Of a stretch of DNA of 64,000 nt, positions 17,628 to 27,376 are shown in pieces. Location: assembly GCA_036563645.1 (NCBI GenBank), contig DATCMA010000018.1:13868-77867 (forward strand), read 5' to 3'. Numbering within the stretch: the stretch's first letter is position 1; each line of letters starts with the position of its first letter. The notes under the pieces were generated by a model. The model made no database searches. It had not been told where the DNA came from and saw nothing but the letters and a program-made list of their open reading frames with translations. The translations under genes were made by a program, and so were the position numbers. The DNA is from DATCMA01 sp036563645 (lineage in GTDB: Bacteria; Actinomycetota; Actinomycetes; Mycobacteriales; Micromonosporaceae).

Positions 17628-19103
17628 TTAACCGCGCCGCTGCCCAGACCCCGCCCTGTCGGCGCTCGACGACGGTCGCGAGGAATCGACCCGTCTTGAT
17701 TCGCGGGGCAGCGGTGGCAATGGTGCCCAGAGTAGTCGGACCCATCGGGCCGGCGGACGGGCGTGGAGGGCTCGCGCCGCATCCGGCTCCGCGCGGGCGA
17801 AGGAGGCGAGCATGCCGACCGCGGCCATGGTCACCACGAGGGCGCTGCCGCCGTCGGAGATGAACGGCAACGGCAAACCGGTGATGGGAAGGAGCCCCAC
17901 CACCCCGCCGATGTTGATGACCGCCTGGCCGACGAGCCACGACGTCACGCCGGCAGCGGCCAAGCGACGGAACGGATCCTCGACGCGCCGCGCGATCCGC
18001 AGTCCGGTGTAGGCCAGGACCGAGTACAGCGCGAGCACCACCATGCAGCCGACGACGCCGAGTTCCTCGGCGAGGATGGCGAAGATGAAGTCGTTGTGGG
18101 CTTCGGGGACGTACCCCCACTTGAGGCGGCTCGTCCCCAGGCCGACGCCGAACCAACCGCCGTTGCCGATCGCGTACCGCGCTTGGAGCGCCTGGTAGCA
18201 GTTGTCGAGCTTGCACTCCTCCGGCGGGGTGAGGAACGAGGTCAACCGGGCGAGGCGGTAGTTCTCCGCACCCGCTGCGCCGGAGCCGGCCCCCAGGGAG
18301 GCGGCGGCGATGAGCAGGCCGATGCCGATCAGACCGACCAGCGAGAGGGTGGCGAAGACGCGCAAGCGCACCCCCGCCGCCCACAGCATCCCGACCAGGA
18401 GGGCGAGCAGGCACAGCATGGTGCCCAGGTCGTTGTAGCCGACCAGCAGGAACAGCAAGCCGACGACCGGGAAGAGCGGTACGGCCAGCTCCCGCCAGTA
18501 GCCGAGAAGGGCGTTCTTCCGCGCCAGGACGTCTGCCCCCCAGACGACCAGCGCGAACTTGGCGAACTCACCGGGTTGGACGTTGAGCGGGCCGAAGGAC
18601 AGCGACAGCAAGCTGCCGCCGATCGGTCCAATCTGCACCCGGTCGGTCTGCATCAGCGAGGCGGCCACGTTCATCAGGACGAGGAGGCCGAGCAGACCGA
18701 GGGCGACGATCATGAGGAAGCGCGCGAGGGCGCGATAGGTCCGCACCGGCAGCCGCTGGCATAGCCAGAACAGGACGAGCCCGACCACGGCGAACGTCGC
18801 CTGGCTGCGCAGCATCGCAAAGGCGCTGCCGTTGGTGACGTAGGCGATGACGCTGCTCGCCGAGAACACCATGGTCAGGCCGATCACCAGCAACAGACCG
18901 GAGCTGGAGATCAGCAGGTAATAGGAGGCCAGCGGCCGTGCCAGCAGGCCGCGCAACGCCGCCAGCCCTCCGGCGAGCCCACGCGGCGGGTTCGGGCGTG
19001 CCGAACCGGATTGCCCGGCCCGATCGGCCAGGCCGGACAATCCGGTCACGTGTGAACGGCCGCCCCCGCGATCGGCGCCTCCCTCCGCCATGTGCCCCAT
19101 CAT
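17628..19103 (-). CDS. ftsW: FtsW, septal peptidoglycan polymerase (SEDS family)
   Basis: A SEDS glycosyltransferase that polymerises lipid II together with the cognate PBP FtsI. About ten transmembrane helices are visible. Family signatures are LNVQPGEFAKFALVVW, GYNDLGTMLCLLALL (with the catalytic Asp), GNGGWFGVGLGTSRLKWGYV, AHNDFIFAILAEELG and GLPLPFISDGGSALV. An N-terminal tail of ~65 residues and a basic C-terminal tail are cytoplasmic. Several starts are possible (GTG 19133, tandem ATGs at 19103/19100, ATG 19091). murD, normally just upstream, is absent: only about 110 bp lie between this gene and mraY. Confidence 0.95.
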   Translation of the reverse strand: MMGHMAEGGADRGGGRSHVTGLSGLADRAGQSGSARPNPPRGLAGGLAALRGLLARPLASYYLLISSSGLLLVIGLTMVFSASSVIAYVTNGSAFAMLRSQATFAVVGLVLFWLCQRLPVRTYRALARFLMIVALGLLGLLVLMNVAASLMQTDRVQIGPIGGSLLSLSFGPLNVQPGEFAKFALVVWGADVLARKNALLGYWRELAVPLFPVVGLLFLLVGYNDLGTMLCLLALLVGMLWAAGVRLRVFATLSLVGLIGIGLLIAAASLGAGSGAAGAENYRLARLTSFLTPPEECKLDNCYQALQARYAIGNGGWFGVGLGTSRLKWGYVPEAHNDFIFAILAEELGVVGCMVVLALYSVLAYTGLRIARRVEDPFRRLAAAGVTSWLVGQAVINIGGVVGLLPITGLPLPFISDGGSALVVTMAAVGMLASFARAEPDAARALHARPPARWVRLLWAPLPPLPRESRRVDSSRPSSSADRAGSGQRRG

Positions 19104-19214
19104 CGCGGGCACGTCGGGCGGATCAGGGCACACCCGCCCGGCGTGTCGCGTTGATCAACAGGCGCGTTCCCCACTCTGGGTGGCATCCGGCGCACGACGC
19201 CTGAGGACGCGGGA

Positions 19215-20312
19215 TCAGGTGATCGCGGCGAGGAAGTCGCCGTAGAAGAGGACGAGGCCGATCGCTACCCCGAGGCCAGCGATGATCCAGAAGCGCACCA
19301 CGATGTTGACCTCGCTCCACCCCGCGAGCTCGAAGTGGTGCTGCAGCGGCGACATCCGGAACACCCGCTTACCGGTGGTCTTGAAGGAAATGATCTGAAT
19401 GACCACCGACATCGTGATGATCACGAAGAGCGCGCCGATGATCGGAAGCAACAGCATCGTGCGGGTGGCCATCGCGAGACCCGCGATCAGTCCGCCAAGA
19501 CCCAGCGCGCCGGTATCGCCCATGAAGATGCGAGCGGGCGAGGTGTTCCACCACAGGAAACCCACACACGCGCCGGCGGCGGCCCCAGCGATCAGCGCGA
19601 TCTCCAGCGGATCCCGGACCGCGTAGCAATACTTGAGGGGGTAGTTGGGGTCGGCGCACCAGTGGCGGTACTGCCAGAAGGCGATTAACGCGTAGGCGCC
19701 GAGCACCATGACGGAGGTCCCGGTCGCCAACCCGTCCAACCCATCGGTCAGGTTCACCGCGTTGGTCGTGGCCATCACCACCGCGATAAAGATGATCACG
19801 GAGGCGACCTTGCCGACGTCCAACCAGTCGATGTCCCGGATGAACGAGATGGTGGTGCTCCCGACGGTCTCCCCGTTGGTGCTCGGGAAGTAGAGCGCGA
19901 TAACCCCGAAGACCGCGCCCACGAGCATCTGCCCGAGGAGCTTGCCGCGCGCGCTGAGCCCCGCGCTGTTGCGCCGACGCACCTTGAGGAAGTCATCGAT
20001 GAAGCCCACGGCGCCGGCGAACACCATCAGGCCGAGCAACACCAACGCCGTGATCGTGGGCCCGACTTGGGCAATCTGCTGCTCCGGCAGGGTGGTCAGC
20101 GCGAAGTGTCCGGCCACGTACGCGATGACCGTGGCGGTGATGAAGATGACGCCGCCCATCGTCGGCGTGCCCTTCTTGCCCTGGTGCGTGACCGGCCCCA
20201 CGGCCCGGATCGGCTGACCAGCCTTGAGCGCGGTGAAGACCCGGATACCCAGTGGCGTCGTGAACAGCGAGATGATGAACGCCACCGCCGCCGCGACGAT
20301 GACCGCTCTCAC
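19215..20312 (-). CDS. mraY: Phospho-N-acetylmuramoyl-pentapeptide-transferase
   Basis: Couples UDP-MurNAc-pentapeptide to undecaprenyl phosphate, giving lipid I. This integral membrane enzyme has 365 residues and about ten helices. Signatures are HQGKKGTPTMGGVIF, the NLTDGLDGLATG active-site loop with its acidic residues, and FMGDTGALGLGG. The C-terminal MSPLQHHFELAGWSE contains the histidine cluster. The GTG at 20312 overlaps the murF stop (GTGA). Reading further upstream only adds a basic stretch foreign to the family. Confidence 0.97.
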   Translation of the reverse strand: MRAVIVAAAVAFIISLFTTPLGIRVFTALKAGQPIRAVGPVTHQGKKGTPTMGGVIFITATVIAYVAGHFALTTLPEQQIAQVGPTITALVLLGLMVFAGAVGFIDDFLKVRRRNSAGLSARGKLLGQMLVGAVFGVIALYFPSTNGETVGSTTISFIRDIDWLDVGKVASVIIFIAVVMATTNAVNLTDGLDGLATGTSVMVLGAYALIAFWQYRHWCADPNYPLKYCYAVRDPLEIALIAGAAAGACVGFLWWNTSPARIFMGDTGALGLGGLIAGLAMATRTMLLLPIIGALFVIITMSVVIQIISFKTTGKRVFRMSPLQHHFELAGWSEVNIVVRFWIIAGLGVAIGLVLFYGDFLAAIT

Positions 20313-21745
20313 GCCATGCCCTCCGCGGCGCGCAGCGCGTCCGCCACGTCCCACGTGCGGTATCGCGACCCTTTCACCAGGACGACGTCGCCCGAGCGCA
20401 ATTCCTCGCGCAACAGCGCAATCGCCGCCTCCTGATCGGCCACCAGCACCGATTCTCCTCCCCAGTTCGTCACCGCCGCCGCGCCGTCGCAGATCGGGGC
20501 AGCGGGCTCACCAATCACGATGAGCCGGTCGACGCCGAGCTCCGCGGCGAGCCGACCGACCTCCTCGTGCCCTTCCCGCTCGAACTCCCCGAGCTCGGCC
20601 TGGTAGCCGAGGACGGCGATCGTGCGGCGTCCATTCCCCATGGCGACCAGCGCGCGGAGCGCCGCCGCCGTCGACGCGGGATTGGCGTTGTAGGAATCGT
20701 CGATGACTGTTACACCATCAGCCCGATCAAAGACGTCCATCCGGCGGCCCGACACCAACCGCAGGGCGCCCAGGGCGTCCGGGAGGTCGCCCACCGGCAT
20801 CCCCAGCCGCAGCGCGACAGCGGCGGCGGCGAGGGTGTTGGCGACCTGATGTCGGCCGGCCACGGTCAGCCGCACGTCCACCCGCTCGCCATGCGGCGAC
20901 GCCTCAGAGGCCTGTTCTCGCCCGTGCGGCCCTCCCGGCTGGTAGACCAGCGTGTACGACGCCCGGCCGCGGTTGTCGAGCACCACGTCCTCGGCGCGCA
21001 GGGTGGCGTCCGGTGCCTCACCGACCAGCATCACCTCCGCCGCGGTCCGCTCCGCCATGGCCCGAACCCGGGGATCGTCGGCGTTGAGCACCGCGAGACC
21101 CTCCGGGGGGAGCGCCTCGACCAACTCGCCCTTGGCGGCGGCGATGCCCTCAACCGAACCGAACTCCCCGATGTGCGCGACCCCGACGTTGAGTACCACG
21201 CCGATGTGCGGCGGGGCGATCTCGCAGAGGTAGCGGATGTGCCCTGGGCCGCGTGCCCCCATCTCCAGCACCAGGAAGCGCGTCTCGGCGGTGGCGCGCA
21301 GGACCGTATAGGGGTGGCCGAGCTCGTTGTTGAACGAGCCCGTCGGCGCCACTGTCGGGCCGAGCCGGGCCGCGAGCTGCGCGATGAAGTCTTTCGTCGT
21401 GGTCTTTCCGGACGAGCCAGTCACCCCGACCACGGTGAGTCCGGGCAGCCGGCTGAGCACGGCGCGTGCCAGCTTCGCCATCGCCGTCAGCGCGTCGTCG
21501 ACGACCACCATCGGCACCCCGGGCACCTCGCAGGTGCCGATCGTGGCGACCGCGCCCGCCTCGATCGCCGAAGCCGCGAAGTCGTGGCCGTCGACCTTCT
21601 CGCCCCGGAATGCCACGAAGAGTCCACCCGGGCGCACCTTGCGGGAGTCGAACTCCACCGTGTCGGTGACCCGCACCGTCGGATCCGCGGCGACGAGACG
21701 TCCGTCCACCGCGGTCGCCACCTCGGCCAACGTCAACGGAATCAT
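20309..21745 (-). CDS. murF: UDP-MurNAc-tripeptide--D-Ala-D-Ala ligase
   Basis: Adds the D-Ala-D-Ala dipeptide to complete the UDP-MurNAc-pentapeptide. The 478-residue protein has the usual three domains: an N-terminal UDP-binding part with EFDSRKVRPGGLFVAFRGE, the central ATP loop GVTGSSGKTTTKDFIAQL and the C-terminal part with DDSYNANPASTAAAL. The start ATG overlaps the murE stop by 4 bp and the stop overlaps mraY by 4 bp, so murE, murF and mraY form a tightly coupled block. Confidence 0.97.
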   Translation of the reverse strand: MIPLTLAEVATAVDGRLVAADPTVRVTDTVEFDSRKVRPGGLFVAFRGEKVDGHDFAASAIEAGAVATIGTCEVPGVPMVVVDDALTAMAKLARAVLSRLPGLTVVGVTGSSGKTTTKDFIAQLAARLGPTVAPTGSFNNELGHPYTVLRATAETRFLVLEMGARGPGHIRYLCEIAPPHIGVVLNVGVAHIGEFGSVEGIAAAKGELVEALPPEGLAVLNADDPRVRAMAERTAAEVMLVGEAPDATLRAEDVVLDNRGRASYTLVYQPGGPHGREQASEASPHGERVDVRLTVAGRHQVANTLAAAAVALRLGMPVGDLPDALGALRLVSGRRMDVFDRADGVTVIDDSYNANPASTAAALRALVAMGNGRRTIAVLGYQAELGEFEREGHEEVGRLAAELGVDRLIVIGEPAAPICDGAAAVTNWGGESVLVADQEAAIALLREELRSGDVVLVKGSRYRTWDVADALRAAEGMA

Positions 21746-23286
21746 GACTGCTCCACCGAGGACTCGAAGCGGGCGGTGAGCGCCGCGCTCAACTCCACCC
21801 GGTCATCGAACGGATAGACCGTCCCGTTGACCTCCTGCCCACGCTCATGTCCCTTGCCCAATACCGCCACGATGTCGCCCGCCTTCGCCATTCGTACCGC
21901 CTCATCGATCGCTGCCCGCCGCCCGGCCACCTCGATGATCGTCGCGGCCGTGCCGGCCTCCTCCGCGCCCCGGCGCACCTCCGCGCGGATCGCGGCGGGA
22001 TCCTCGGTCCGCGGGTTGTCGTCGGTCACCACGACCAGGTCGGCGCCCCGGGCGGCTGCCGCCCCCATGACCGGCCGCTTGGCCCGATCCCGATCACCTC
22101 CCGCGCCGAGCACGCAGATCAGTCGGCCGCCGCGCTCCTCCGCCAACGTGCGCAACGCGGCAAGGGCCGCGACGATGGCGTCCGGCTTGTGCGCGTAGTC
22201 GACCACGCCGAGCACCGGTCCCGGCGCCGCGACCCGCTCCAGCCGCCCCGGCACGCCGGGGCACGCCGCGACCCCAGCCGCGGCCGTCGCCGGATCCACC
22301 CCCACCGCGGTCAGCAGCGCGATCGCCAACAGCGCGTTGGCCACGTTGTGCCGTCCCGGCAAAGCGACTCCGGCGTCGACCGTCGCGCCCTCCGGGCCGA
22401 GGGCGACGAAGCGCTGGCTGTACCCCGAACCAGTGATCTCGACGGCGCGCCAGGTCGCGGCCGGGTCACCGGTGGCCGAATAGGTCACCGTGGACGGCTT
22501 GCGCAAGGGAACGAGCGCGGGATCGTCCCAGTTGAGGACCTCCACGCGGCAGCGACCGTCGAAGAGCCGCGCCTTCGCGGCGAAGTAGTCGGCGGCGTCG
22601 GCGTGGAAATCCAGGTGGTCCTGGCCGAAGTTGGTGAAGCCGCCCGCCGCGAAGCGCACCCCACCGACCCGGCCCAAGGCCAGAGCGTGGCTGGACACCT
22701 CCATGACGACCGCGGTGACACCCCGCTCGCGAGCCGCAGCCAACATCGCGTGCAGATCGGTCGCCTCCGGCGTGGTGCGCACGCTATCGATCCGCAGGTC
22801 GCCGAGGCGAGTCTCGACCGTCCCAATGAGGCCAGTGACGTGCCCCGCGGCGCGGAGACCAGACTCCAGCAGGTACGTCGTCGAGGTCTTGCCCGCGGTG
22901 CCCGTGACCCCGATAACGGTGAGATCACGGGTGGGGTCACCGTAAACCGCAGCGGCGACGGTGCCGAGCGTCGCTCGGGGATCGGGCACGACGAGCGCCG
23001 GAAGTCCGGCCGCGCGCGCCGCCGGGGCGCCCGCCGCGTTGGTGAAGACCGCGACCGCACCCGCCTGCGCCGCGGACACGACGAACTCGGCGCCGTGCCG
23101 ATTCGCCCCCGGCAACGCCGCGAAGAGGTCACCGGGGCGCACCGCGGTGCTGGCGTGGGTCACGCCGGTGATCAGGACGGACGTGTCGCCCACCGCCTCA
23201 ACGGGTACGGAATCCGCCACGAGGAGCTCGGCGATATCAGCGAGCCGAAGCGCAGGAACAGTGCGAGGACGCGGATTGCCGGGCAC
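21742..23286 (-). CDS. murE: UDP-MurNAc-L-Ala-D-Glu--meso-diaminopimelate ligase
   Basis: Adds the third residue of the stem peptide. The 514-residue protein has the ATP loop GVTGTAGKTSTTYLLESGL. In the C-terminal domain is DDNPRTEDP; the DNPR motif marks meso-DAP specificity, as opposed to Lys. This predicts DAP-type peptidoglycan for the organism. It is coupled to murF by a 4-bp overlap and separated from ftsI by 107 bp. Confidence 0.96.
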   Translation of the reverse strand: MPGNPRPRTVPALRLADIAELLVADSVPVEAVGDTSVLITGVTHASTAVRPGDLFAALPGANRHGAEFVVSAAQAGAVAVFTNAAGAPAARAAGLPALVVPDPRATLGTVAAAVYGDPTRDLTVIGVTGTAGKTSTTYLLESGLRAAGHVTGLIGTVETRLGDLRIDSVRTTPEATDLHAMLAAARERGVTAVVMEVSSHALALGRVGGVRFAAGGFTNFGQDHLDFHADAADYFAAKARLFDGRCRVEVLNWDDPALVPLRKPSTVTYSATGDPAATWRAVEITGSGYSQRFVALGPEGATVDAGVALPGRHNVANALLAIALLTAVGVDPATAAAGVAACPGVPGRLERVAAPGPVLGVVDYAHKPDAIVAALAALRTLAEERGGRLICVLGAGGDRDRAKRPVMGAAAARGADLVVVTDDNPRTEDPAAIRAEVRRGAEEAGTAATIIEVAGRRAAIDEAVRMAKAGDIVAVLGKGHERGQEVNGTVYPFDDRVELSAALTARFESSVEQS

Positions 23287-23393
23287 GGCGTCAGACCCTA
23301 CCCCGTCGCGTCGCGCGCATGGTGTAGGCCGCCTCGATCTCGTCCCCTCGTGGAGCGCCCCGTGTCACCGTGGACATACCAGCGACGATGACC

Positions 23394-25559
23394 TCAGCGT
23401 TGGATCTCGAAGGTCGGCGGTTGGCTCGTGGAGGGCGGCACGCGGTAGTGCCGCAAGGTGAACGACATCATGTCGCGGAACGCCGGCGCCGACACGTCTC
23501 CCCCGCTTCCGTTCGGAGTATCGGCGAACACCGCGATCACGAATCGGGGGTTCTCCGCCGGGGCCATGCCGATGAATGATGCGACCGTTCCGCTGGCGTA
23601 CCGACCATTGACGACCCGTTTCCCCGTGCCGGTCTTGCCCGCGACCCGATACCCGGCGATCGCGGCGCGCACCCCGGTCGCGTCCTTCACGGTGGTCACC
23701 GCCTCCATCGCGGTCCGCACCGCTGCCGCGGTCTCCGGGCTGACGACCCGGCGGGTCTCGGGATCGGGAGCGGGCGTGCGCGTGCCGTCCGGAGCGATCG
23801 TTTCGCGGACGAGGCGCGGCTGAATCCAAACGCCGTCGTTGGCGATGGCGGCGTAGGCCGCGGCCATCTGGAGCGGCGTGACGTCGACGCTGTGTCCGAT
23901 GGGGATCGACCCGTAGGACGAGCCGCTCCACTCCTTCGGCGACAGGACCTTCCCGGACGCCTCCCCCGGCAGGCCCACACCGGTCTTGCGACCGAGGCCG
24001 AAGCGGAGCTGGTACTCGTAGAGCCGCTGGGCACCCAGCTTATCGGCGATCTTGATTATGCCGACGTTGGACGAGTACGCCATGATCCCGGGGAGGGTCA
24101 TCCGCGTGCCCTCCGGCATCGGGTGGGTGTCCCGGAAGACCACGTCGCCCTTGCGGATCGCCGGCCCCACCGTCACGGTCGAGTCTGGAGTGATGACCCC
24201 CTCCTCCAACGCGGCCGCGAGGACCAAGGCCTTGTGCACGGAGCCCGGGTCGACCACGAAGCTGGTCGCCACGTCCTCCCGGTCCTCCGGGTTGGACTGC
24301 TGCCAGTTGGAGACGTCGTACGTCGGGTAGCTCGCCTGCGCCAGCACCTCGCCGGTGCGCACGTCGAGCACCACCGCCGCCGCCTTACCGCCCTGGTGCT
24401 TCGTCATCGCCTCGGTGAGGATGCGCTGCACCTCATACTGGAGATCGCGGTCGATGGTCAGCACCAACGAGCTCCCCGGCTTGGCGGCCTTCTCTCGGCT
24501 GTACCCGCCGGGGATGGGCGCGGCCAGCTTGCCCTGCCCAATCTCGAAGACCCGCTCGCCGTTCTCGCCGCGCAGCACGTCGTCGTAGCTCGCCTCAAGC
24601 CCTTCCAAGCCGACCATGTCCTGGCCGGCGAAGCCCAACACGTTGGCGGCGAGGTCACGGCCGGGCACGTCGCGTCGCTCATCCCGGTCGACGCCAATGC
24701 CGGGCAGGCCCAGGTCGAGAATCTGATTGGCCACGTCCACGTCGACGCCCCGGGCGAGGAACTCGAACTCCGACCACCGGCCGTCCGCTCTCTTGTGCGG
24801 CGTCATCCGCCGTTTGAGCTCGTCGACGGGCATGTTGAGGAGAGGCGACAGCAGCTCGGCGGCCCGGTTGGGGTCCTCGACGCGCTGCGGATCCGCGTAG
24901 ACGTACCGCGCCTCCACGCTGTGGGCGAGGACGGCCCCGTTGCGGTCGTAGATGCTGCCGCGCGGCGCGGGAATCACGATCGGCGCGCTGAGCCGCGCGG
25001 CGAGACCGCCGTCGGCGTACGCCGGGGTGTCGACGATCTGGAGCACGACCAGCCGAATGCCGATCGTCGCGAACATCGCCAAGACCATGGCGGTCGCCAG
25101 CCGGAGCCGTCGACGGGGGTCGGCCAGCCGAGGAGGCCGCCGGCTCGACAGGCGACGCGAGGCCGGACGCGAATCCCGGACGCGCCGGACCGTCGCCCCT
25201 GACGGGCTCCGGCGCGACAGCACGTTGGTTGTCCCTCGCCGGGAGCGGGGCCGAGGCACCACCTCCCGGTCACGCAGCCGCTCCGGCTCCCCGCGCTCGG
25301 CGGCGTGCCGCGCCTCGGACCGCGCTTGGCCGCCGTCCACCACCCGGAACATGCGGCGACGGGCCTCCACGGCCGCGTCCGCGTCCGGCTCGCGGCGCTG
25401 CTCGGCGCTCTCCCGCAGGGTGCGCCCCCGCGGGGTGTACGCCTTGGCGCCGAGGATCCCACCGAGGGACCCCGCGTCAGTCGTCCGCCTCGACGCGCGC
25501 GGCACCTCCGGGCGGCCGCCGTCACCGTATCGGCGCGGATCAGTGGCGCGGCTCGGCAC
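23394..25559 (-). CDS. ftsI: FtsI / PBP3, septal transpeptidase
   Basis: A class B penicillin-binding protein that cross-links septal peptidoglycan with FtsW. The 721-residue protein has an unusually long, Arg-rich cytoplasmic N-terminus of ~150 residues, one transmembrane helix (about 152-172) and the PBP dimer domain, which opens APRGSIYDRNGAVLA. The transpeptidase domain has Ser440 in GSVHK (SxxK), YSSN (SxN) and Lys642 in GKTGTGK (KTG). No PASTA domains are present. The GTG at 25559 lies 3 nt after the stop of the FtsL-like gene. Confidence 0.95.
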   Translation of the reverse strand: MPSRATDPRRYGDGGRPEVPRASRRTTDAGSLGGILGAKAYTPRGRTLRESAEQRREPDADAAVEARRRMFRVVDGGQARSEARHAAERGEPERLRDREVVPRPRSRRGTTNVLSRRSPSGATVRRVRDSRPASRRLSSRRPPRLADPRRRLRLATAMVLAMFATIGIRLVVLQIVDTPAYADGGLAARLSAPIVIPAPRGSIYDRNGAVLAHSVEARYVYADPQRVEDPNRAAELLSPLLNMPVDELKRRMTPHKRADGRWSEFEFLARGVDVDVANQILDLGLPGIGVDRDERRDVPGRDLAANVLGFAGQDMVGLEGLEASYDDVLRGENGERVFEIGQGKLAAPIPGGYSREKAAKPGSSLVLTIDRDLQYEVQRILTEAMTKHQGGKAAAVVLDVRTGEVLAQASYPTYDVSNWQQSNPEDREDVATSFVVDPGSVHKALVLAAALEEGVITPDSTVTVGPAIRKGDVVFRDTHPMPEGTRMTLPGIMAYSSNVGIIKIADKLGAQRLYEYQLRFGLGRKTGVGLPGEASGKVLSPKEWSGSSYGSIPIGHSVDVTPLQMAAAYAAIANDGVWIQPRLVRETIAPDGTRTPAPDPETRRVVSPETAAAVRTAMEAVTTVKDATGVRAAIAGYRVAGKTGTGKRVVNGRYASGTVASFIGMAPAENPRFVIAVFADTPNGSGGDVSAPAFRDMMSFTLRHYRVPPSTSQPPTFEIQR

Positions 25560-25562
25560 GGG

Positions 25563-26240
25563 CTACCGCCCGGTCTCCGACTGGCTCGCGGTGGGCTGCG
25601 CGCTCGTGGTGGGCTGCGCGCTGCCAGCCGGCTGTGGCACCCCGATCACCCGACCATCGGGCAACCGGATGAACGCCGGTGTCCCGGACTCGACGAGCCC
25701 GAGCCGACGCGCCTGGGCGGCGAGATTGCCGGGCGCTTCGTACTCGGCGATCTCGTTCTTGAGCTGCTGCTCGCGGATGTCCAACGAGGCCTGCTGTTCC
25801 CGAAGCGTGTCCAACCGGAAGGCATTCTCATTGATCTTGGTGTTGACCAGGAGAATGCCGAGCACACCACCGACGACCAAGACCAACACGAGCGCCACGA
25901 ACGGCGCGCGCGGCGCCACCACCGGCATCGGTGGGGCGACCCGCAGCCGAGGCGTGGACTGGGCTGGGATCTCGCGACCGACGGCGCGCTCCGCCGAGCT
26001 GTCCCACACCCGCAAGGACTCCATCGGCTGCAGCGCCGCGCTGCCCTCGGTGGCGTACTGACGCGCCGGGCGCCGCGCGGCGATCTCGCGCGCCCGAGGA
26101 CGCGCCGGGCGGTGTCCAAGCTCGACGATGCCTCCGCGCGTCGGCCGCTGCGCCACGGTTCGACCCCCCAACCGTGGAACACGCTGGCCCGCGCCGCGTT
26201 CACCGATGTCATACCGGTGAACGCGTCTCTCGACGTTCAT
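25563..26240 (-). CDS. ftsL: FtsL-like bitopic division protein
   Basis: A 225-residue protein with a ~110-residue cytoplasmic N-terminus rich in Arg and Pro, one transmembrane helix (about 114-133, VALVLVLVVGGVLGILLV) and a short coiled coil (NAFRLDTLREQQASLDIREQ) that would pair with FtsB/DivIC. The tail is rich in Thr, Ser and Gln. Position between rsmH and ftsI and this topology support FtsL; sequence identity in this family is always low. Its ATG overlaps the rsmH stop by 4 bp. Confidence 0.85.
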   Translation of the reverse strand: MNVERRVHRYDIGERGAGQRVPRLGGRTVAQRPTRGGIVELGHRPARPRAREIAARRPARQYATEGSAALQPMESLRVWDSSAERAVGREIPAQSTPRLRVAPPMPVVAPRAPFVALVLVLVVGGVLGILLVNTKINENAFRLDTLREQQASLDIREQQLKNEIAEYEAPGNLAAQARRLGLVESGTPAFIRLPDGRVIGVPQPAGSAQPTTSAQPTASQSETGR

Positions 26241-27376
26241 ATCCCCTCCCCCTCTGCCTCCGGCCGGTCACCCAAACGCTGCGGCCGGAGTGTGTTGTCG
26301 TTGGTCACCGAACGCCGCGCCGTCTCCATCGGGGACGACGCCCGCTCCTCACGGGACCGTGCGGTCCCGCCCCCGCTCGCGGTGACTGCCCGGTCCGATC
26401 CCGGCCGGTCATCGGTCTCCACCGCGATCCGCTCCGCGGCTCGCAAGCGCACCGACGCGGCCCGCGGATTGGCCTCGATCTCCGCCGCGCTGGCGAGCTC
26501 GGCGCCACGGCTGAGCAGCCGCACCGTCGGGCCGGTGCCGGGCAACTCGACCGGTAGGTCGGGCGGCGTGCTGCTGCGCGCCCGCTCGGCGAAGACGCGC
26601 TTGGTGATCCGGTCCTCCAGAGAGTGGTAGGAGAGGACCACAATCCGGCCGCCGAGCGTGAGCGCGTCGAGCGCCGCCGGCAACGCCTTCTCGAGCGCCG
26701 ACAGCTCGCGGTTCACCTCGATCCGCAACGCCTGGAATGTCCGCTTCGCGGGATGCCCGCCGGTGCGCCGGGCCGGGGCCGGGATGGCGTCACGGACGAT
26801 CTCCACGAGGTGAGCCGACGAGGTGATCCGACGGCGCTGCCGCTCGCGGGCGATGGCGGTCGCGATCCGGTGGGCGAACCGCTCCTCGCCGTACACCCGC
26901 AGCACCCGGGTCAACTCCTCCACCGGGTAGGTGTTGACCACCGCCTCGGCGGTGATCCCCCGGGTCTGGTCCATCCGCATGTCCAGCGGCGCGTCCTGGG
27001 CGTACGCGAAGCCGCGATCCGGCGCGTCGAGCTGGAGCGACGAGACACCCAAGTCAAAGAGGATTCCGTCGACCTGGGGGAAACCCAGCTCCTCGAGCAC
27101 ACTCGGCAGCTCGTCGTAGACCGCGTGCACACAGTGGACGCGGTCGCCGTACGGGGCGAGGCGGACTCGCGCGTGCGCGAGCGCCTCGGGATCCCGATCG
27201 AGCCCGATCAGGATGGTGTGCGGGTGGGCCGCCAACACCGCCTCGGCGTGTCCCCCCAAGCCGAGCGTGGCGTCAACGTAGACGGTCGGGCGATCAGCGC
27301 GCGCAAGCGCGGGAGCGAGGAGCTCGAGGCAGCGCTCGAGCATCACCGGTACATGCGTACCGCGCAGCTCCCGCAT
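26237..27376 (-). CDS. rsmH: 16S rRNA (cytosine-1402-N4) methyltransferase
   Basis: Methylates C1402 of 16S rRNA at N4, using SAM. The 379-residue protein begins MRELRGTHVPVMLERCLELL. It has the SAM motif VDATLGLGGHAEAVL, GLDRDPEAL, the family segment ILFDLGVSSLQLDAPDRGF and VVLSYHSLEDRITKRVF. The C-terminal ~80 residues are Arg/Ser-rich and longer than the core. I chose the ATG at 27376 because a GGGGG stretch lies just upstream. It follows mraZ after 280 bp and is coupled to ftsL. Confidence 0.95.
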   Translation of the reverse strand: MRELRGTHVPVMLERCLELLAPALARADRPTVYVDATLGLGGHAEAVLAAHPHTILIGLDRDPEALAHARVRLAPYGDRVHCVHAVYDELPSVLEELGFPQVDGILFDLGVSSLQLDAPDRGFAYAQDAPLDMRMDQTRGITAEAVVNTYPVEELTRVLRVYGEERFAHRIATAIARERQRRRITSSAHLVEIVRDAIPAPARRTGGHPAKRTFQALRIEVNRELSALEKALPAALDALTLGGRIVVLSYHSLEDRITKRVFAERARSSTPPDLPVELPGTGPTVRLLSRGAELASAAEIEANPRAASVRLRAAERIAVETDDRPGSDRAVTASGGGTARSREERASSPMETARRSVTNDNTLRPQRLGDRPEAEGEGI

